DNA of 64,000 nt from Bacillus pseudomycoides DSM 12442 (GTDB taxonomy: Bacteria > Bacillota > Bacilli > Bacillales > Bacillaceae_G): the NCBI RefSeq assembly GCF_000161455.1, contig NZ_CM000745.1:3396476-3460475 (forward strand). Reading direction: 5' to 3'. Positions 32,875 to 41,130 of this stretch are shown piece after piece (position 1 is the first letter of the stretch; every line of letters starts with the position of its first letter). The position numbers were made by a program, and so were the translations under genes. The notes under the pieces are model-generated. The model was not told the DNA's origin. It worked only from the letters and a program-made list of their open reading frames with translations, and searched no databases.

Positions 32875-33824
32875 CACTTAAACCATCCTTTTTTATAGAA
32901 CCAGGCCATCATTCCTCCACCAATTAACGCCATAATAACTAAACAAATAAAATAGCTATATTTCCCTGCTAACTCTGGCATATGCGCGAAGTTCATCCCA
33001 TACACCCCTGCAATAAATGTTAATGGCATGAAGATGGTCGAGAAAACCGTTAATGTTTTCATAATATTGTTCATATGATGCGAATTCAATGAAAAATAGC
33101 TATCTCTAATATCAGCTGTTAATTCTCGGCTTGCTTCAATCATTTCAGAAAGCTTTAGTAAATGATCATGTATATCCTTAAAGTAAATTTCATGATCACT
33201 TACACCGTAAAACCGAGTTGAATTTAAAATACGATACAAGAGGTCACGCATCGGTATAATTGTACGTCTAAGCTTAGATAAGTCCGTACGAATATCGAAT
33301 ACTTCTTCTAGTACACGCCCTGCTGTATCCCCTGTTAAATTATCATCAATCGCATTTAAATGATCTTCAATATAATAAACAGGTGCAAAGTAGTCATCCA
33401 CAATTTGGTCAATGATTGTATGTGCTACATGGAGGGGACTCTTCTTGATACGTTTCCTCTCGCCAAGTGTTGTCCACACTCTTTCAATCGCATTATTATG
33501 TGAAAAATGGAAAGAGACAATATAACGATCACTAACAAATAGATCGATCTCATGTGGCTCTAATCCATCTTCTCCAAATGCATGGAGAACTAAAAAGTTA
33601 TATCCATCATAGAAATCCACTTTTGGTCTCTGTACATATTCTACACAATCTTCAATCGCAAGGGGATGGAACTTAAAATGTTTTTGTAAAATGTATGTAT
33701 ACTCTTCTTTTGTTGGCTTATATAAATCAAGCCAATACCATGCGATATCTTCTCGTCCTGTTTCTTCTAACGAAACATCGTATAATACTTCATCTTCTTT
33801 CGTTACTGCACAAATTTTAATCAT
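32874..33824 (-). CDS. corA: CorA-family magnesium/divalent-cation channel
   Basis: A 316-residue protein with a large cytosolic N-terminal domain (WYWLDLYKPTKEEY, LAIEDCVEYVQRPKVDFYDGY), a long helical stalk and two C-terminal membrane helices. The pore signature YGMNF follows TM1. ATG at 33824 (MIKICAV) has GGGTGA just upstream; the ORF extends nine codons further. It forms homopentamers that admit Mg2+ (sometimes Co2+ or Ni2+) down the membrane potential. Symbol is for the family; B. cereus genomes carry several paralogs. Confidence 0.92.
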   Translation of the reverse strand: MIKICAVTKEDEVLYDVSLEETGREDIAWYWLDLYKPTKEEYTYILQKHFKFHPLAIEDCVEYVQRPKVDFYDGYNFLVLHAFGEDGLEPHEIDLFVSDRYIVSFHFSHNNAIERVWTTLGERKRIKKSPLHVAHTIIDQIVDDYFAPVYYIEDHLNAIDDNLTGDTAGRVLEEVFDIRTDLSKLRRTIIPMRDLLYRILNSTRFYGVSDHEIYFKDIHDHLLKLSEMIEASRELTADIRDSYFSLNSHHMNNIMKTLTVFSTIFMPLTFIAGVYGMNFAHMPELAGKYSYFICLVIMALIGGGMMAWFYKKGWFK

Positions 33825-33858
33825 AATTTCACCCATTATTATTATAAACAAAAAACAG

Positions 33859-33894
33859 TAAAAAAAGCCAAGGAGAAGGCTCCTTAGCTTTTTA
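33859..33894 (-). terminator. Terminator of the drm-punA-pdp operon
   Basis: AAAAAGCTAAGGAG/CTCCTTGGCTTTTTT (minus strand) with one G-T pair and a long T run. Confidence 0.88.
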
Positions 33895-33896
33895 GC

Positions 33897-35201
33897 TTAT
33901 TTCGTTACAATGCCATGCACGAGTTTCGGTGCATCAACATGGTCTTTCGCAATTTTCATGTTCTCATAAATTTTCGCTTTTACATCTTCTACATTTTCGC
34001 GATTCGCGTAAATCGTAACAAGTGAGTCACCTTTTTTCACGCTATCGCCCACTTTTTTGCGAAGCATAAGTCCAACAGCTAAATCAATCTCAGATTCTTT
34101 CGTTGCACGGCCTGCCCCTAAAAGCATTGCTGCTGTTCCAATTTCATCTGCAACAATTTCAGATACGTATCCATCTTCTTTTGCCTCTACTTCAATTTTA
34201 AATTGTGCTTGTGGCAGTTTAGAAGGATCATCAACAACAGAAGCATCCCCGCCTTGCGCTGCCAGGAACGTTTTAAACGCTTCTAACGCTTTTCCATTGT
34301 TCATTACTTCGATTAGTTTTTCACGCGCATCTTCTAAAGAAGAAGCTTTTCCAGCAAGGTATACCATTTGACTTCCAAGTGTTAAACATAACTCTTCTAA
34401 GTCTTTTGGTCCTTTACCTTGTAATGTATCAATTGCCTCTTGTACTTCTAATGCATTACCAATTGCCTCGCCAAGCGGTTGGCTCATATCAGAAATAACT
34501 GCCATCGTTTTACGACCAACATTATTACCAATACGTACCATTGCTTCTGCTAAACGTTTTGCATCTTCATCCGTTTTCATAAATGCACCTGCACCTGTTT
34601 TTACATCAAGTACAATTGCATCTGCACCAGCAGCAATTTTTTTACTCATAATAGAGCTCGCAATAAGAGGGATCGAGTTTACTGTCGCTGTTACATCACG
34701 AAGTGCATATAACTTTTTATCAGCAGGTGTTAAGTTTCCACTTTGTCCGATAACTGCAATTTTATTTTCATTTACAAGACGAATAAATTCATCATTTTCA
34801 ATTTCCACATGGAATCCTGGTACTGCTTCTAATTTATCGATTGTACCACCTGTATGCCCTAATCCTCGACCAGACATTTTAGCAACTGGTACATCTAAAG
34901 CAGCCACTAATGGACCTAATACAAGCGTAGTTGTATCACCAACACCGCCCGTTGAATGCTTATCTACTTTTACTCCTTCAATCGCTGATAAGTCAATTGT
35001 ATCGCCGCTATTCACCATTGCCATCGTTAAATCGGCACGCTCTTGATCATCCATATCTTGGAAGAAAATTACCATTGCGAATGAGCTCATTTGATAATCT
35101 GGAATGTCACCATTTGTATAGCCTTCTACAATAAATTTCACTTCTTCTGTTGTTAATGCATGTCCATCACGTTTTTTGGCAATTAGGTCCACCATTCTCA
35201 T
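33897..35201 (-). CDS. pdp: Pyrimidine-nucleoside phosphorylase
   Basis: A 434-residue enzyme cleaving thymidine, uridine and deoxyuridine with phosphate to the free base and (deoxy)ribose-1-phosphate. Family signatures KMSGRGLGHTGGTIDKLEA and KVDKHSTGGVGDTTTLVLG (phosphate and nucleoside binding), plus KIAAGADAIVLDVKTGAGAF, are intact. It begins six bases after punA, whose stop forms part of the GGGGTGA ribosome site. Its sugar phosphate product is the substrate of Drm in the same operon. Confidence 0.96.
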   Translation of the reverse strand: MRMVDLIAKKRDGHALTTEEVKFIVEGYTNGDIPDYQMSSFAMVIFFQDMDDQERADLTMAMVNSGDTIDLSAIEGVKVDKHSTGGVGDTTTLVLGPLVAALDVPVAKMSGRGLGHTGGTIDKLEAVPGFHVEIENDEFIRLVNENKIAVIGQSGNLTPADKKLYALRDVTATVNSIPLIASSIMSKKIAAGADAIVLDVKTGAGAFMKTDEDAKRLAEAMVRIGNNVGRKTMAVISDMSQPLGEAIGNALEVQEAIDTLQGKGPKDLEELCLTLGSQMVYLAGKASSLEDAREKLIEVMNNGKALEAFKTFLAAQGGDASVVDDPSKLPQAQFKIEVEAKEDGYVSEIVADEIGTAAMLLGAGRATKESEIDLAVGLMLRKKVGDSVKKGDSLVTIYANRENVEDVKAKIYENMKIAKDHVDAPKLVHGIVTK

Positions 35202-35208
35202 TGTAAAC

Positions 35209-36030
35209 TCACCCCTTCATTTGTTTTACAATTGCTTTTACTAATGCTAAGAAATTAGATTTCACACGTTCTGTCGTTTCAATTACTTCATCATGATGAA
35301 GTGGCTGATCTAAAATACCAGCTGCCATGTTTGAAATACAAGAAATTCCAAGTACTTTCATACCAGCATGGCGCGCTACAATAACTTCCGGTACAGTAGA
35401 CATACCAACTGCATCTCCGCCAAGTGTACGAAGCATACGAATTTCAGCAGGTGTTTCGTATACAGGACCTGTCATTCCAACGTATACACCTTCTTGCACT
35501 TTAATATTTAAGTCTTCCGCAACTTGTTTTGCCATTTCGCGAAGCTCTTCCGTATACGATGTAGACATATCAGGGAAACGTACGCCCATTTCAGCATCAT
35601 TTGGTCCGATTAATGGATTCGTACCCATGAAGTTAATATGGTCTGAAATTAACATAAGATCGCCTGGTTCAAATGATGTATTTACACCACCAGCTGCGTT
35701 TGTTACAACAACTGTTTCTACACCTAGTTCCTTCATAACACGAACTGGGAATGTTACTTTTTGCATGTCATATCCTTCGTAGAAATGGAAACGTCCTTGC
35801 ATCGCAACTACAGTAACACCTTGAAGTGTACCAAATACAAGCTGCCCTGCATGACCTTCTACAGTTGATACTGGAAATTCAGGAATTTCGCTGTATGGTA
35901 CTGTTACAGCATTTTCGATTTCATCTGCTAAGACACCTAGTCCAGATCCAAGGATAAGTCCTACTTGTGGTGTTTCTTGGAATTTCTCTTTTAAGTATGA
36001 AGCTGATTTTGTAATAAGTTCACGATTCAT
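35209..36030 (-). CDS. punA: Purine-nucleoside phosphorylase
   Basis: A 273-residue class II (trimeric, guanosine/inosine-type) phosphorylase. Landmarks are LILGSGLG, VEGHAGQLVFG, MQGRFHFYEGYDM, VVTNAAGG, HINFMGTNPL and the base-binding SNMAAG with conserved Asn. It releases purine bases and (deoxy)ribose-1-phosphate. It lies between drm and pdp. B. subtilis PupG is the ortholog. Confidence 0.95.
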   Translation of the reverse strand: MNRELITKSASYLKEKFQETPQVGLILGSGLGVLADEIENAVTVPYSEIPEFPVSTVEGHAGQLVFGTLQGVTVVAMQGRFHFYEGYDMQKVTFPVRVMKELGVETVVVTNAAGGVNTSFEPGDLMLISDHINFMGTNPLIGPNDAEMGVRFPDMSTSYTEELREMAKQVAEDLNIKVQEGVYVGMTGPVYETPAEIRMLRTLGGDAVGMSTVPEVIVARHAGMKVLGISCISNMAAGILDQPLHHDEVIETTERVKSNFLALVKAIVKQMKG

Positions 36031-36043
36031 TATGTTGTCCCCC

Positions 36044-37228
36044 TTATTTCTTTAAGTTGTTTAAGAAACTTGTTCCGTATTCTGGCATTTTCACACCGAA
36101 GTTTTCTGCTACAGTCGCACCAATATCAGCAAATGTTTGGCGAAGTGTTAATTCTTGTCCGCCGTCTTTCATGCTTGGGCTATATGCTAGTAATGGTACG
36201 TATTCACGTGTATGGTCAGTACCATGATGAATTGGATCATTACCATGATCTGCTGTAATGATTAATAAATCATCTTCTTTTAGTTTTTCAAATACTTCTG
36301 GAAGACGTGCATCATATTCTTGCAATGCTTCTCCGTATCCTTGAGGATCACGACGATGACCGAACATCGCATCAAAATCAACTAAATTCAAGAAGCTAAG
36401 ACCTGTAAAGTCCATATTCAATGTATCTACAAGCTTATCCATTCCATCCATATTAGATTTTGTACGAAGAGATTCAGTTACGCCTTCCCCATCGTAAATA
36501 TCAGAAATTTTACCAATTGCAATTACGTCATAATTGCTATCTTTTAGTTCGTTCATTACTGTACGACCAAATGGTTTTAATGCATAGTCATGACGGTTTG
36601 GTGTACGTGTGAAGTTTCCTGGTTCTCCAACGAATGGACGAGCAATAACGCGGCCCACCATATATTTTTCGTCCAGTGTTAACTCACGTGCAATTTTACA
36701 AATGTTATATAGCTCTTCAAGTGGTACTACTTCTTCATGAGCTGCGATTTGTAATACGCTATCAGCAGAAGTATACACGATCAAAGAACCTGTCTCCATT
36801 TGCTCTTGACCAAGTTCATCAAGAATCTCTGTTCCAGAAGCAGGTTTATTACCGATGATTTTGCGCCCTGTTTTTGCTTCTAACTCATCAAGTAACTCTT
36901 TTGGGAATCCTTCCGGGAACACTTGGAATGGTTTATCGATGTAAAGACCCATGATTTCCCAGTGGCCTGTCATTGTATCTTTACCAGTAGATTTTTCTTG
37001 CATTTTTGTATAGTAACCAAGTGGCTTCTCTACTTTAGAAATCCCTTTCATTTCACGAATATTACCAAGGCCTAATTTCACCATGTTTGGCATTTGTAAT
37101 CCATTCATATGTTCAGCAATATGACCGATTGTATCAGAACCTACATCACCAAACTTTTCAGCATCTGGAGCTTCTCCGATTCCTACAGAGTCCATTACGA
37201 CTAGGAAAATACGTTTATATTTATTCAT
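36044..37228 (-). CDS. drm: Phosphopentomutase
   Basis: A 394-residue alkaline-phosphatase-superfamily enzyme (also called DeoB). It converts (deoxy)ribose-1-phosphate to the 5-phosphate so nucleoside sugars enter central metabolism. Metal ligands and nucleophile are in VVMDSVGIGEAPDA, GKDTMTGHWEIMG (catalytic Thr), NLVDFDAMFGHRRD, ITADHGND and GTDHTREYVPLLA. First gene of drm-punA-pdp, with a 185-base leader and a promoter with operator upstream. Confidence 0.96.
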   Translation of the reverse strand: MNKYKRIFLVVMDSVGIGEAPDAEKFGDVGSDTIGHIAEHMNGLQMPNMVKLGLGNIREMKGISKVEKPLGYYTKMQEKSTGKDTMTGHWEIMGLYIDKPFQVFPEGFPKELLDELEAKTGRKIIGNKPASGTEILDELGQEQMETGSLIVYTSADSVLQIAAHEEVVPLEELYNICKIARELTLDEKYMVGRVIARPFVGEPGNFTRTPNRHDYALKPFGRTVMNELKDSNYDVIAIGKISDIYDGEGVTESLRTKSNMDGMDKLVDTLNMDFTGLSFLNLVDFDAMFGHRRDPQGYGEALQEYDARLPEVFEKLKEDDLLIITADHGNDPIHHGTDHTREYVPLLAYSPSMKDGGQELTLRQTFADIGATVAENFGVKMPEYGTSFLNNLKK

Positions 37229-37413
37229 AACTGCAACCTCCTATATGTTCAGTTCTACTTCTTGTAGTATGTTCAAAACGTTGTAAAGTGAAACTGTTAT
37301 CAGTAAGAATTCTCTCGTTTCCCCACTAACTAAAACACTTGTTCAAGCCATTCTCCAACCCGCTTCGCTCTATTTTCAAACGAAGCAAAAAACTTTCCTG
37401 TTTTTTCTAAGTC

Positions 37414-37460
37414 AGATGTCAGACATCTCATACTGATATCATAACATGTTTACGCTTTCT
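37414..37460 (-). promoter_or_regulatory. drm promoter with perfect 15-base palindromic operator and possible cre site
   Basis: On the minus strand an extended -10 (TG then TATGAT, 37438-37443) is followed nine bases later by AGATGTCAGACATCT (37414-37428), a perfect palindrome placed over the expected transcription start. Overlapping the spacer, AAGAAAGCGTAAACA resembles a cre site with one mismatch to WTGNAANCGNWNNCW. This suggests a dedicated repressor plus carbon control. The rest of 37229-37563 is untranslated leader (with a GCTTCG/CGAAGC hairpin near 37365-37390) and upstream DNA; no gene is seen. Confidence 0.6.
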
Positions 37461-37563
37461 TTTTAATACATTTTCGTAGAAATTCTTATTTTTGTCACAC
37501 TTTCTATTGTAATCCATTCTGCACAGAAGTGCTAATGAAATTATGATATATTTCATTAACCTA

Positions 37564-37595
37564 AAGAAAAAAGCAGCTCTAAAGAGCCGCTCCTT
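37564..37595 (-). terminator. Terminator of the YtkA/FixH-like lipoprotein gene
   Basis: AGCGGCTCT/AGAGCTGCT stem on the minus strand followed by TTTTTTCTTT. It overlaps the gene's stop. Confidence 0.8.
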
Positions 37596-38334
37596 ATTTT
37601 ACCTCTACTGTTTCTTCCTTATGTTCGTGAAGTTCACCTTTTCTCACATGAACCTTCACTTTATAAGCACCTGCGTCTTTAAACGTATGTTTGCTTTCAT
37701 ACTCGCCTTTATTACCTTCTTTTGCTGGAATAAACTCATGTTTTTCCACGCCGTCTTTCCAAATTTCAAGTTGTACTTCAGCTCCAGTTAATGCTTCTTC
37801 CTTTTGTTTCAAATGAACTTTCATTGTTGATTCAGCATTTGCTTTTACATCGCCAGCCATAAGGTGAATCATCGTATCACTCTTATGATTGCCATGTCCT
37901 GCCTCATGACCACCATTTTCTTTCTTCGTATCCTCAACTTTTGCATTTCCTACAGCAATTTTTTCTTCTGGCATAACATGCATTTCACGTGCATTTGTAT
38001 GTGCAATAACATGATACACGCCGTCAGATGGGAATGTCTTCTCTACCGCATAAACACCTTTCCCTTTATGCTTACCGTTTAACATTTCATGTTTTTCTTC
38101 GCCATCTTTCCAAATTTCAAACTTCACATCGTCAGCATCCGTTACTTTTTCTTTCCCTTGCGTAACAAGTGCCTGTACTTCTGTTTTTTCATTTGGCTTA
38201 ATTTCTTTCGGGTTTGTTTGAACTGCTACTTTAACTTCTTCAAGTTTCTCTTTTTTCGGCGCTTCTTCTTTCTTTGTATTACAACCAGCTAATGCTAGCA
38301 TCGCAATAAATAACGTAATTATCAGTTTTTTCAT
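37594..38334 (-). CDS. Lipoprotein with two YtkA/FixH-like domains
   Basis: A 246-residue exported lipoprotein. The lipobox LALAGC (Cys about residue 18) follows a typical signal. Two homologous beta-sandwich repeats follow: the first about 35-125 (DDVKFEIWKDGEEKHEML, DGVYHVIAHTNAREMHVMP) and the second about 165-245 (AEVQLEIWKDGVEKHEFI, AGAYKVKVHVRKGELHEHKE). A His/Gly-rich linker, GGHEAGHGNHKSD, lies between them and could bind metal. ATG at 38334 is eight bases after GGAGG. Function unknown; FixH/YtkA-like domains are linked to copper or oxidase assembly in some bacteria. Confidence 0.85.
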   Translation of the reverse strand: MKKLIITLFIAMLALAGCNTKKEEAPKKEKLEEVKVAVQTNPKEIKPNEKTEVQALVTQGKEKVTDADDVKFEIWKDGEEKHEMLNGKHKGKGVYAVEKTFPSDGVYHVIAHTNAREMHVMPEEKIAVGNAKVEDTKKENGGHEAGHGNHKSDTMIHLMAGDVKANAESTMKVHLKQKEEALTGAEVQLEIWKDGVEKHEFIPAKEGNKGEYESKHTFKDAGAYKVKVHVRKGELHEHKEETVEVK

Positions 38335-38543
38335 TATCATTTCCTCCTTCATACTCTACTTAGTATAGAGGAAAAGACTAGTCGTATTCTAGCCTCCTGC
38401 TGAAAACAATATAAGAAATGTTTGTGAAGTTTTTGTGAAGTGCTTTTTTCTACTTATTTTCCATTTTCAAAATGCATTCTATAATTACTAGAATGCGAAT
38501 CGTCAAAACTACCTAACTCTTACACTCCCGCCTTACATTACAA

Positions 38544-38572
38544 TAAAAAAAGAGCATAATCATTATGCTCTC
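38544..38572 (-). terminator. Terminator of xerD
   Basis: AGAGCATAAT/ATTATGCTCT perfect stem followed by a T run on the minus strand. It overlaps the xerD stop region. Confidence 0.9.
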
Positions 38573-39453
38573 GGGTGAAACTGTTTATATACATCTTTTA
38601 ATCTAGCTTTTGAAACATGCGTATAAATTTGTGTTGTTGAAATATCTGCATGTCCCAGCATTTCTTGTACAGCACGCAAATCCGCTCCATTTTCCAATAA
38701 GTGTGTCGCAAACGAATGACGCAAAGTATGCGGCGTAAGCTCTTTTTCTATATTCGCCTCTTTTGCTAGTCGTTTTAAAATTTTCCAAAAACCTTGGCGT
38801 GATAAGCGGTTGCCATGATGGTTCAAAAAAAGTGCATCTACTGTTTTTTTGCCCATCAATTCTTTTCTTCCCTTTTCAATATAGCGCTGAATTGCTTCCG
38901 TTGCTAAGCTTCCAAGCGGAATGATTCTTTCTTTATTCCCTTTTCCGACGCAGCGAACAAATCCCATTGTCAAATGAACATCCTCTAAATTTAGTGCAAT
39001 TAATTCGGAAACACGTAGTCCTGTTGCATACAATAACTCTAGCATAGCCTTATCGCGAATACCGAATGCACTTGTCTCTTTTGGCGTTTGAAGCAATGCC
39101 TCTACCTCACTCACTGACAATACTTTCGGTAATTTCCGCTCACCTTGAGGTGTTTCAATATGTACAGATGGATCATGTTCTACCACTCGTTCACGAAGTA
39201 AAAACTGATGAAACGAACGAATAGAGGCAATGTGGCGTGCCAACGTTTTTGATGATTTTCCGTTCTCTTTTAAATACTGCAAAAAATTCACAATGTGTAT
39301 CCTTGTCACTTCGTGAAATGTTTTGATTTGCTCGACATGTTGTAAATACTTCACATAACTTTTCAAATCACGCTCATAGGATACAACTGTATTTTTAGCT
39401 AACCCTTTTTCAACAATCATATAATGAATAAAATCTTTTAATTGATCTTCCAA
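38563..39453 (-). CDS. xerD: Site-specific tyrosine recombinase XerD
   Basis: A 296-residue recombinase that with XerC resolves chromosome dimers at dif. The N-terminal SAM-like core-binding domain (DFIHYMIVEKGLAKNT) precedes the catalytic domain: Arg in ATGLRVSEL, Lys in VGKGNKER, HxxR in HTLRHSFATHLLE, His in MLGHADI and the nucleophile Tyr in TTQIYTHV. TTG at 39453 has GGGGAG nine bases upstream. As in B. subtilis (RipX), it is the conserved chromosomal enzyme between fur/yqzK and drm, not an integron or phage integrase. Confidence 0.96.
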   Translation of the reverse strand: MEDQLKDFIHYMIVEKGLAKNTVVSYERDLKSYVKYLQHVEQIKTFHEVTRIHIVNFLQYLKENGKSSKTLARHIASIRSFHQFLLRERVVEHDPSVHIETPQGERKLPKVLSVSEVEALLQTPKETSAFGIRDKAMLELLYATGLRVSELIALNLEDVHLTMGFVRCVGKGNKERIIPLGSLATEAIQRYIEKGRKELMGKKTVDALFLNHHGNRLSRQGFWKILKRLAKEANIEKELTPHTLRHSFATHLLENGADLRAVQEMLGHADISTTQIYTHVSKARLKDVYKQFHPRA

Positions 39454-39459
39454 TCTGCA

Positions 39460-39690
39460 CTACTCCCCATTTTCATAGAAAAAAATCATTCTATTTACGA
39501 AAGCATCTTTTGCTGGTTCCTCATTCCCTGATACTTTTTCTACTGTCTCTTCTTTTGGTTTTTCATAACGATGATAACTTTCATATTCTTCATTTATCCA
39601 TAGTATAGCGAAATAAAACAAAATCGTACAACCTGTAAATAATAAAAATACTTTCATCCCATCAAAAGTTAATTTTAAAGCTCGGCGCAT
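39460..39690 (-). CDS. DUF4227 membrane protein (YqzK-like)
   Basis: A 76-residue protein with one membrane helix (MKVFLLFTGCTILFYFAILW) after a short basic N-terminus and a charged C-terminal half (KPKEETVEKVSGNEEP). ATG at 39690 (MRRALKL) follows GGAGGAG. The position between fur and xerD and the sequence pattern match YqzK of Bacillus, function unknown. Its stop is six bases from the xerD TTG, so they are cotranscribed. Confidence 0.85.
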   Translation of the reverse strand: MRRALKLTFDGMKVFLLFTGCTILFYFAILWINEEYESYHRYEKPKEETVEKVSGNEEPAKDAFVNRMIFFYENGE

Positions 39691-39762
39691 TGTAAACTCC
39701 TCCAAAATATATGTTATTACAACATATGCCAAGCTTTCTGCGATTTATACCTAAATTCAAAT

Positions 39763-39801
39763 AAAAAAACCTCTTCCTAGCTAAATAGGAAAAGGTTATT
39801 T
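39763..39801 (-). terminator. Terminator of fur
   Basis: AACCTTTTCCTA/TAGGAAGAGGTT stem on the minus strand followed by a long T run. The first arm lies in the last codons of fur. Confidence 0.88.
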
Positions 39802-40251
39802 TTCATCCGTTTCATTTTCTTGACAATTTTTACAAATCCCATGGAAAGTTAAACGATGGTCTTTTACCTTAAAGCTCCAGTCTCGTTCTACTTTTTTCTC
39901 CACTTCACCAAGTAAATCCTCTTGAATTTCTTGTACAGCACCGCATTGTGTACAAATTAAATGATGATGGAAACGCTGTGCACCTTCTTGACGTAAGTCA
40001 TAGCGTGAAACACCGTCTCCGAAGTTAATTTTATCAACAACTTTTAACTCAGATAATAACTCTAAAGTTCGATAGACGGTTGCTAGTCCGATCTCTGGCG
40101 ACTTTTCTTTTACAAGGAGGTAAACATCTTCTGCGCTTAAATGATCTTCTTCATTTTCTAGCAGCACACGAACCGTTGCTTCACGTTGTGGTGTTAACTT
40201 ATAGCTCGCTGCATGCAATTGCTTCTTAATTCGTTCAATTCTCTCTTCCAT
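39796..40251 (-). CDS. fur: Ferric uptake regulator Fur
   Basis: A 151-residue metalloregulator. The winged helix contains YKLTPQREATVRVLL and GLATVYRTLELL. The dimerisation domain has the metal-binding HHHLICTQCG and the structural zinc cysteines (CTQC near 95, CKNC near 140). With Fe2+ it represses siderophore and iron-uptake genes. Among Fur paralogs (Fur, PerR, Zur), the position upstream of yqzK-xerD matches Fur of B. subtilis. It has a strong sigma-A promoter and a Fur-box-like site upstream. Confidence 0.95.
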   Translation of the reverse strand: MEERIERIKKQLHAASYKLTPQREATVRVLLENEEDHLSAEDVYLLVKEKSPEIGLATVYRTLELLSELKVVDKINFGDGVSRYDLRQEGAQRFHHHLICTQCGAVQEIQEDLLGEVEKKVERDWSFKVKDHRLTFHGICKNCQENETDEK

Positions 40252-40284
40252 TCGGTACTACTCCCTCCTCGCCACTCTTACACC

Positions 40285-40312
40285 ATTATATCAGAAGAAG
40301 GGCTTCTGTCAA
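40285..40312 (-). promoter_or_regulatory. Strong sigma-A promoter of fur
   Basis: Perfect TTGACA (40307-40312) and TATAAT (40285-40290) on the minus strand with a 16-base spacer, 34 bases before the ATG. Confidence 0.85.
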
Positions 40313-40335
40313 AAGAAAAAACAATCAAAATAACT

Positions 40336-40350
40336 TGATAATTATTCTCA
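40336..40350. promoter_or_regulatory. Fur-box-like site upstream of the fur promoter
   Basis: TGATAATTATTCTCA matches the 7-1-7 Fur box TGATAATnATTATCA with one mismatch. It fits the PerR box (TTATAATnATTATAA) less well, with three mismatches. It ends about 24 bases upstream of the -35, so repression by simple occlusion is not obvious. Confidence 0.6.
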
Positions 40351-40358
40351 AGTAGTAT

Positions 40359-41006
40359 TTATTTTTTATTAATAGACTCCACGACTTCTTTCATTAAAAC
40401 TGGTGAAGCATACGCTTCAATACTAGAGGCAATTGCTAATATCACTCCAATGATTAGAAAAAAGCAAGTGTAACGTATTAACATCGGCAATAGCGGCTCG
40501 TTGATTTTTCGAATAAATTGATGCCTAATCATACGTAAAGAAAAACTTGCAGCAACTGTCGTCATTACAAGAAACGCTGGAATGATAATTAAATTTTGTG
40601 GCAACACGGATACAAATGCTAATAACAATCCATTCCAACCGTGCTGACTCACTAAAAAACCTACTGTAAACCCAACAACTACCCCTTTTAAAAATAATAA
40701 AATAAAGATCAGTGGTAATCCAATAATTGAAATACCTAACAGCCAAATAAATCCAATATATTTTAATTGTGAAAAGTAACTTTCTCGAAACATTTCACTC
40801 GCAATTGCAAATTCACCTTTGGAAACTTGTCCAAAAAATCGGTTCAAATAAAAAGATAAATCTTGCTTTTGATTCACCTGCAAACTATTTACAAGAATTG
40901 CCCCAAATACTACTCCCATCAATAATAAAACGGAAACAAATATGTAAAGCGAAGAATTCTCTTGGATATGAGAAATTACACGATTTTGCCAAGTTTTTCG
41001 TAACAT
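40359..41006 (-). CDS. spoIIM: Stage II sporulation protein M
   Basis: A 215-residue membrane protein with about five helices (LYIFVSVLLLMGVVFGAILV, FIWLLGISIIGLPLIFILLFL, LLAFVSVLPQNLIIIPAFLV). It is the scaffold of the SpoIIDMP complex that degrades septal peptidoglycan and drives engulfment in the mother cell. Length and order match the SpoIIM family, and a sigma-E promoter lies immediately upstream. fur lies downstream. Confidence 0.95.
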   Translation of the reverse strand: MLRKTWQNRVISHIQENSSLYIFVSVLLLMGVVFGAILVNSLQVNQKQDLSFYLNRFFGQVSKGEFAIASEMFRESYFSQLKYIGFIWLLGISIIGLPLIFILLFLKGVVVGFTVGFLVSQHGWNGLLLAFVSVLPQNLIIIPAFLVMTTVAASFSLRMIRHQFIRKINEPLLPMLIRYTCFFLIIGVILAIASSIEAYASPVLMKEVVESINKK

Positions 41007-41036
41007 TTTTCTTCCCTCCGTTCACACTCTTACTAA

Positions 41037-41064
41037 AATGTATGAAAGAAAGAAAAAAGTATGA
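41037..41064 (-). promoter_or_regulatory. Candidate sigma-E promoter of spoIIM
   Basis: On the minus strand, TCATACT (41058-41064; 6 of 7 to KMATATT) and CATACATT (41037-41044) are separated by 13 bases, 31 bases before the ATG. spoIIM is sigma-E dependent in B. subtilis. Confidence 0.75.
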
Positions 41065-41130
41065 CGAATTAACATTGAAATTCCGCTCTACTTTGCTAAA
41101 CTTAAAAGTAGAGAATAGGAGGGATTTTGC

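Noticed and set aside
38563..39453. Phage or integron integrase
   Set aside because: The tyrosine recombinase lies in conserved core context (fur-yqzK-xerD-drm), with no attachment repeats or cargo genes.
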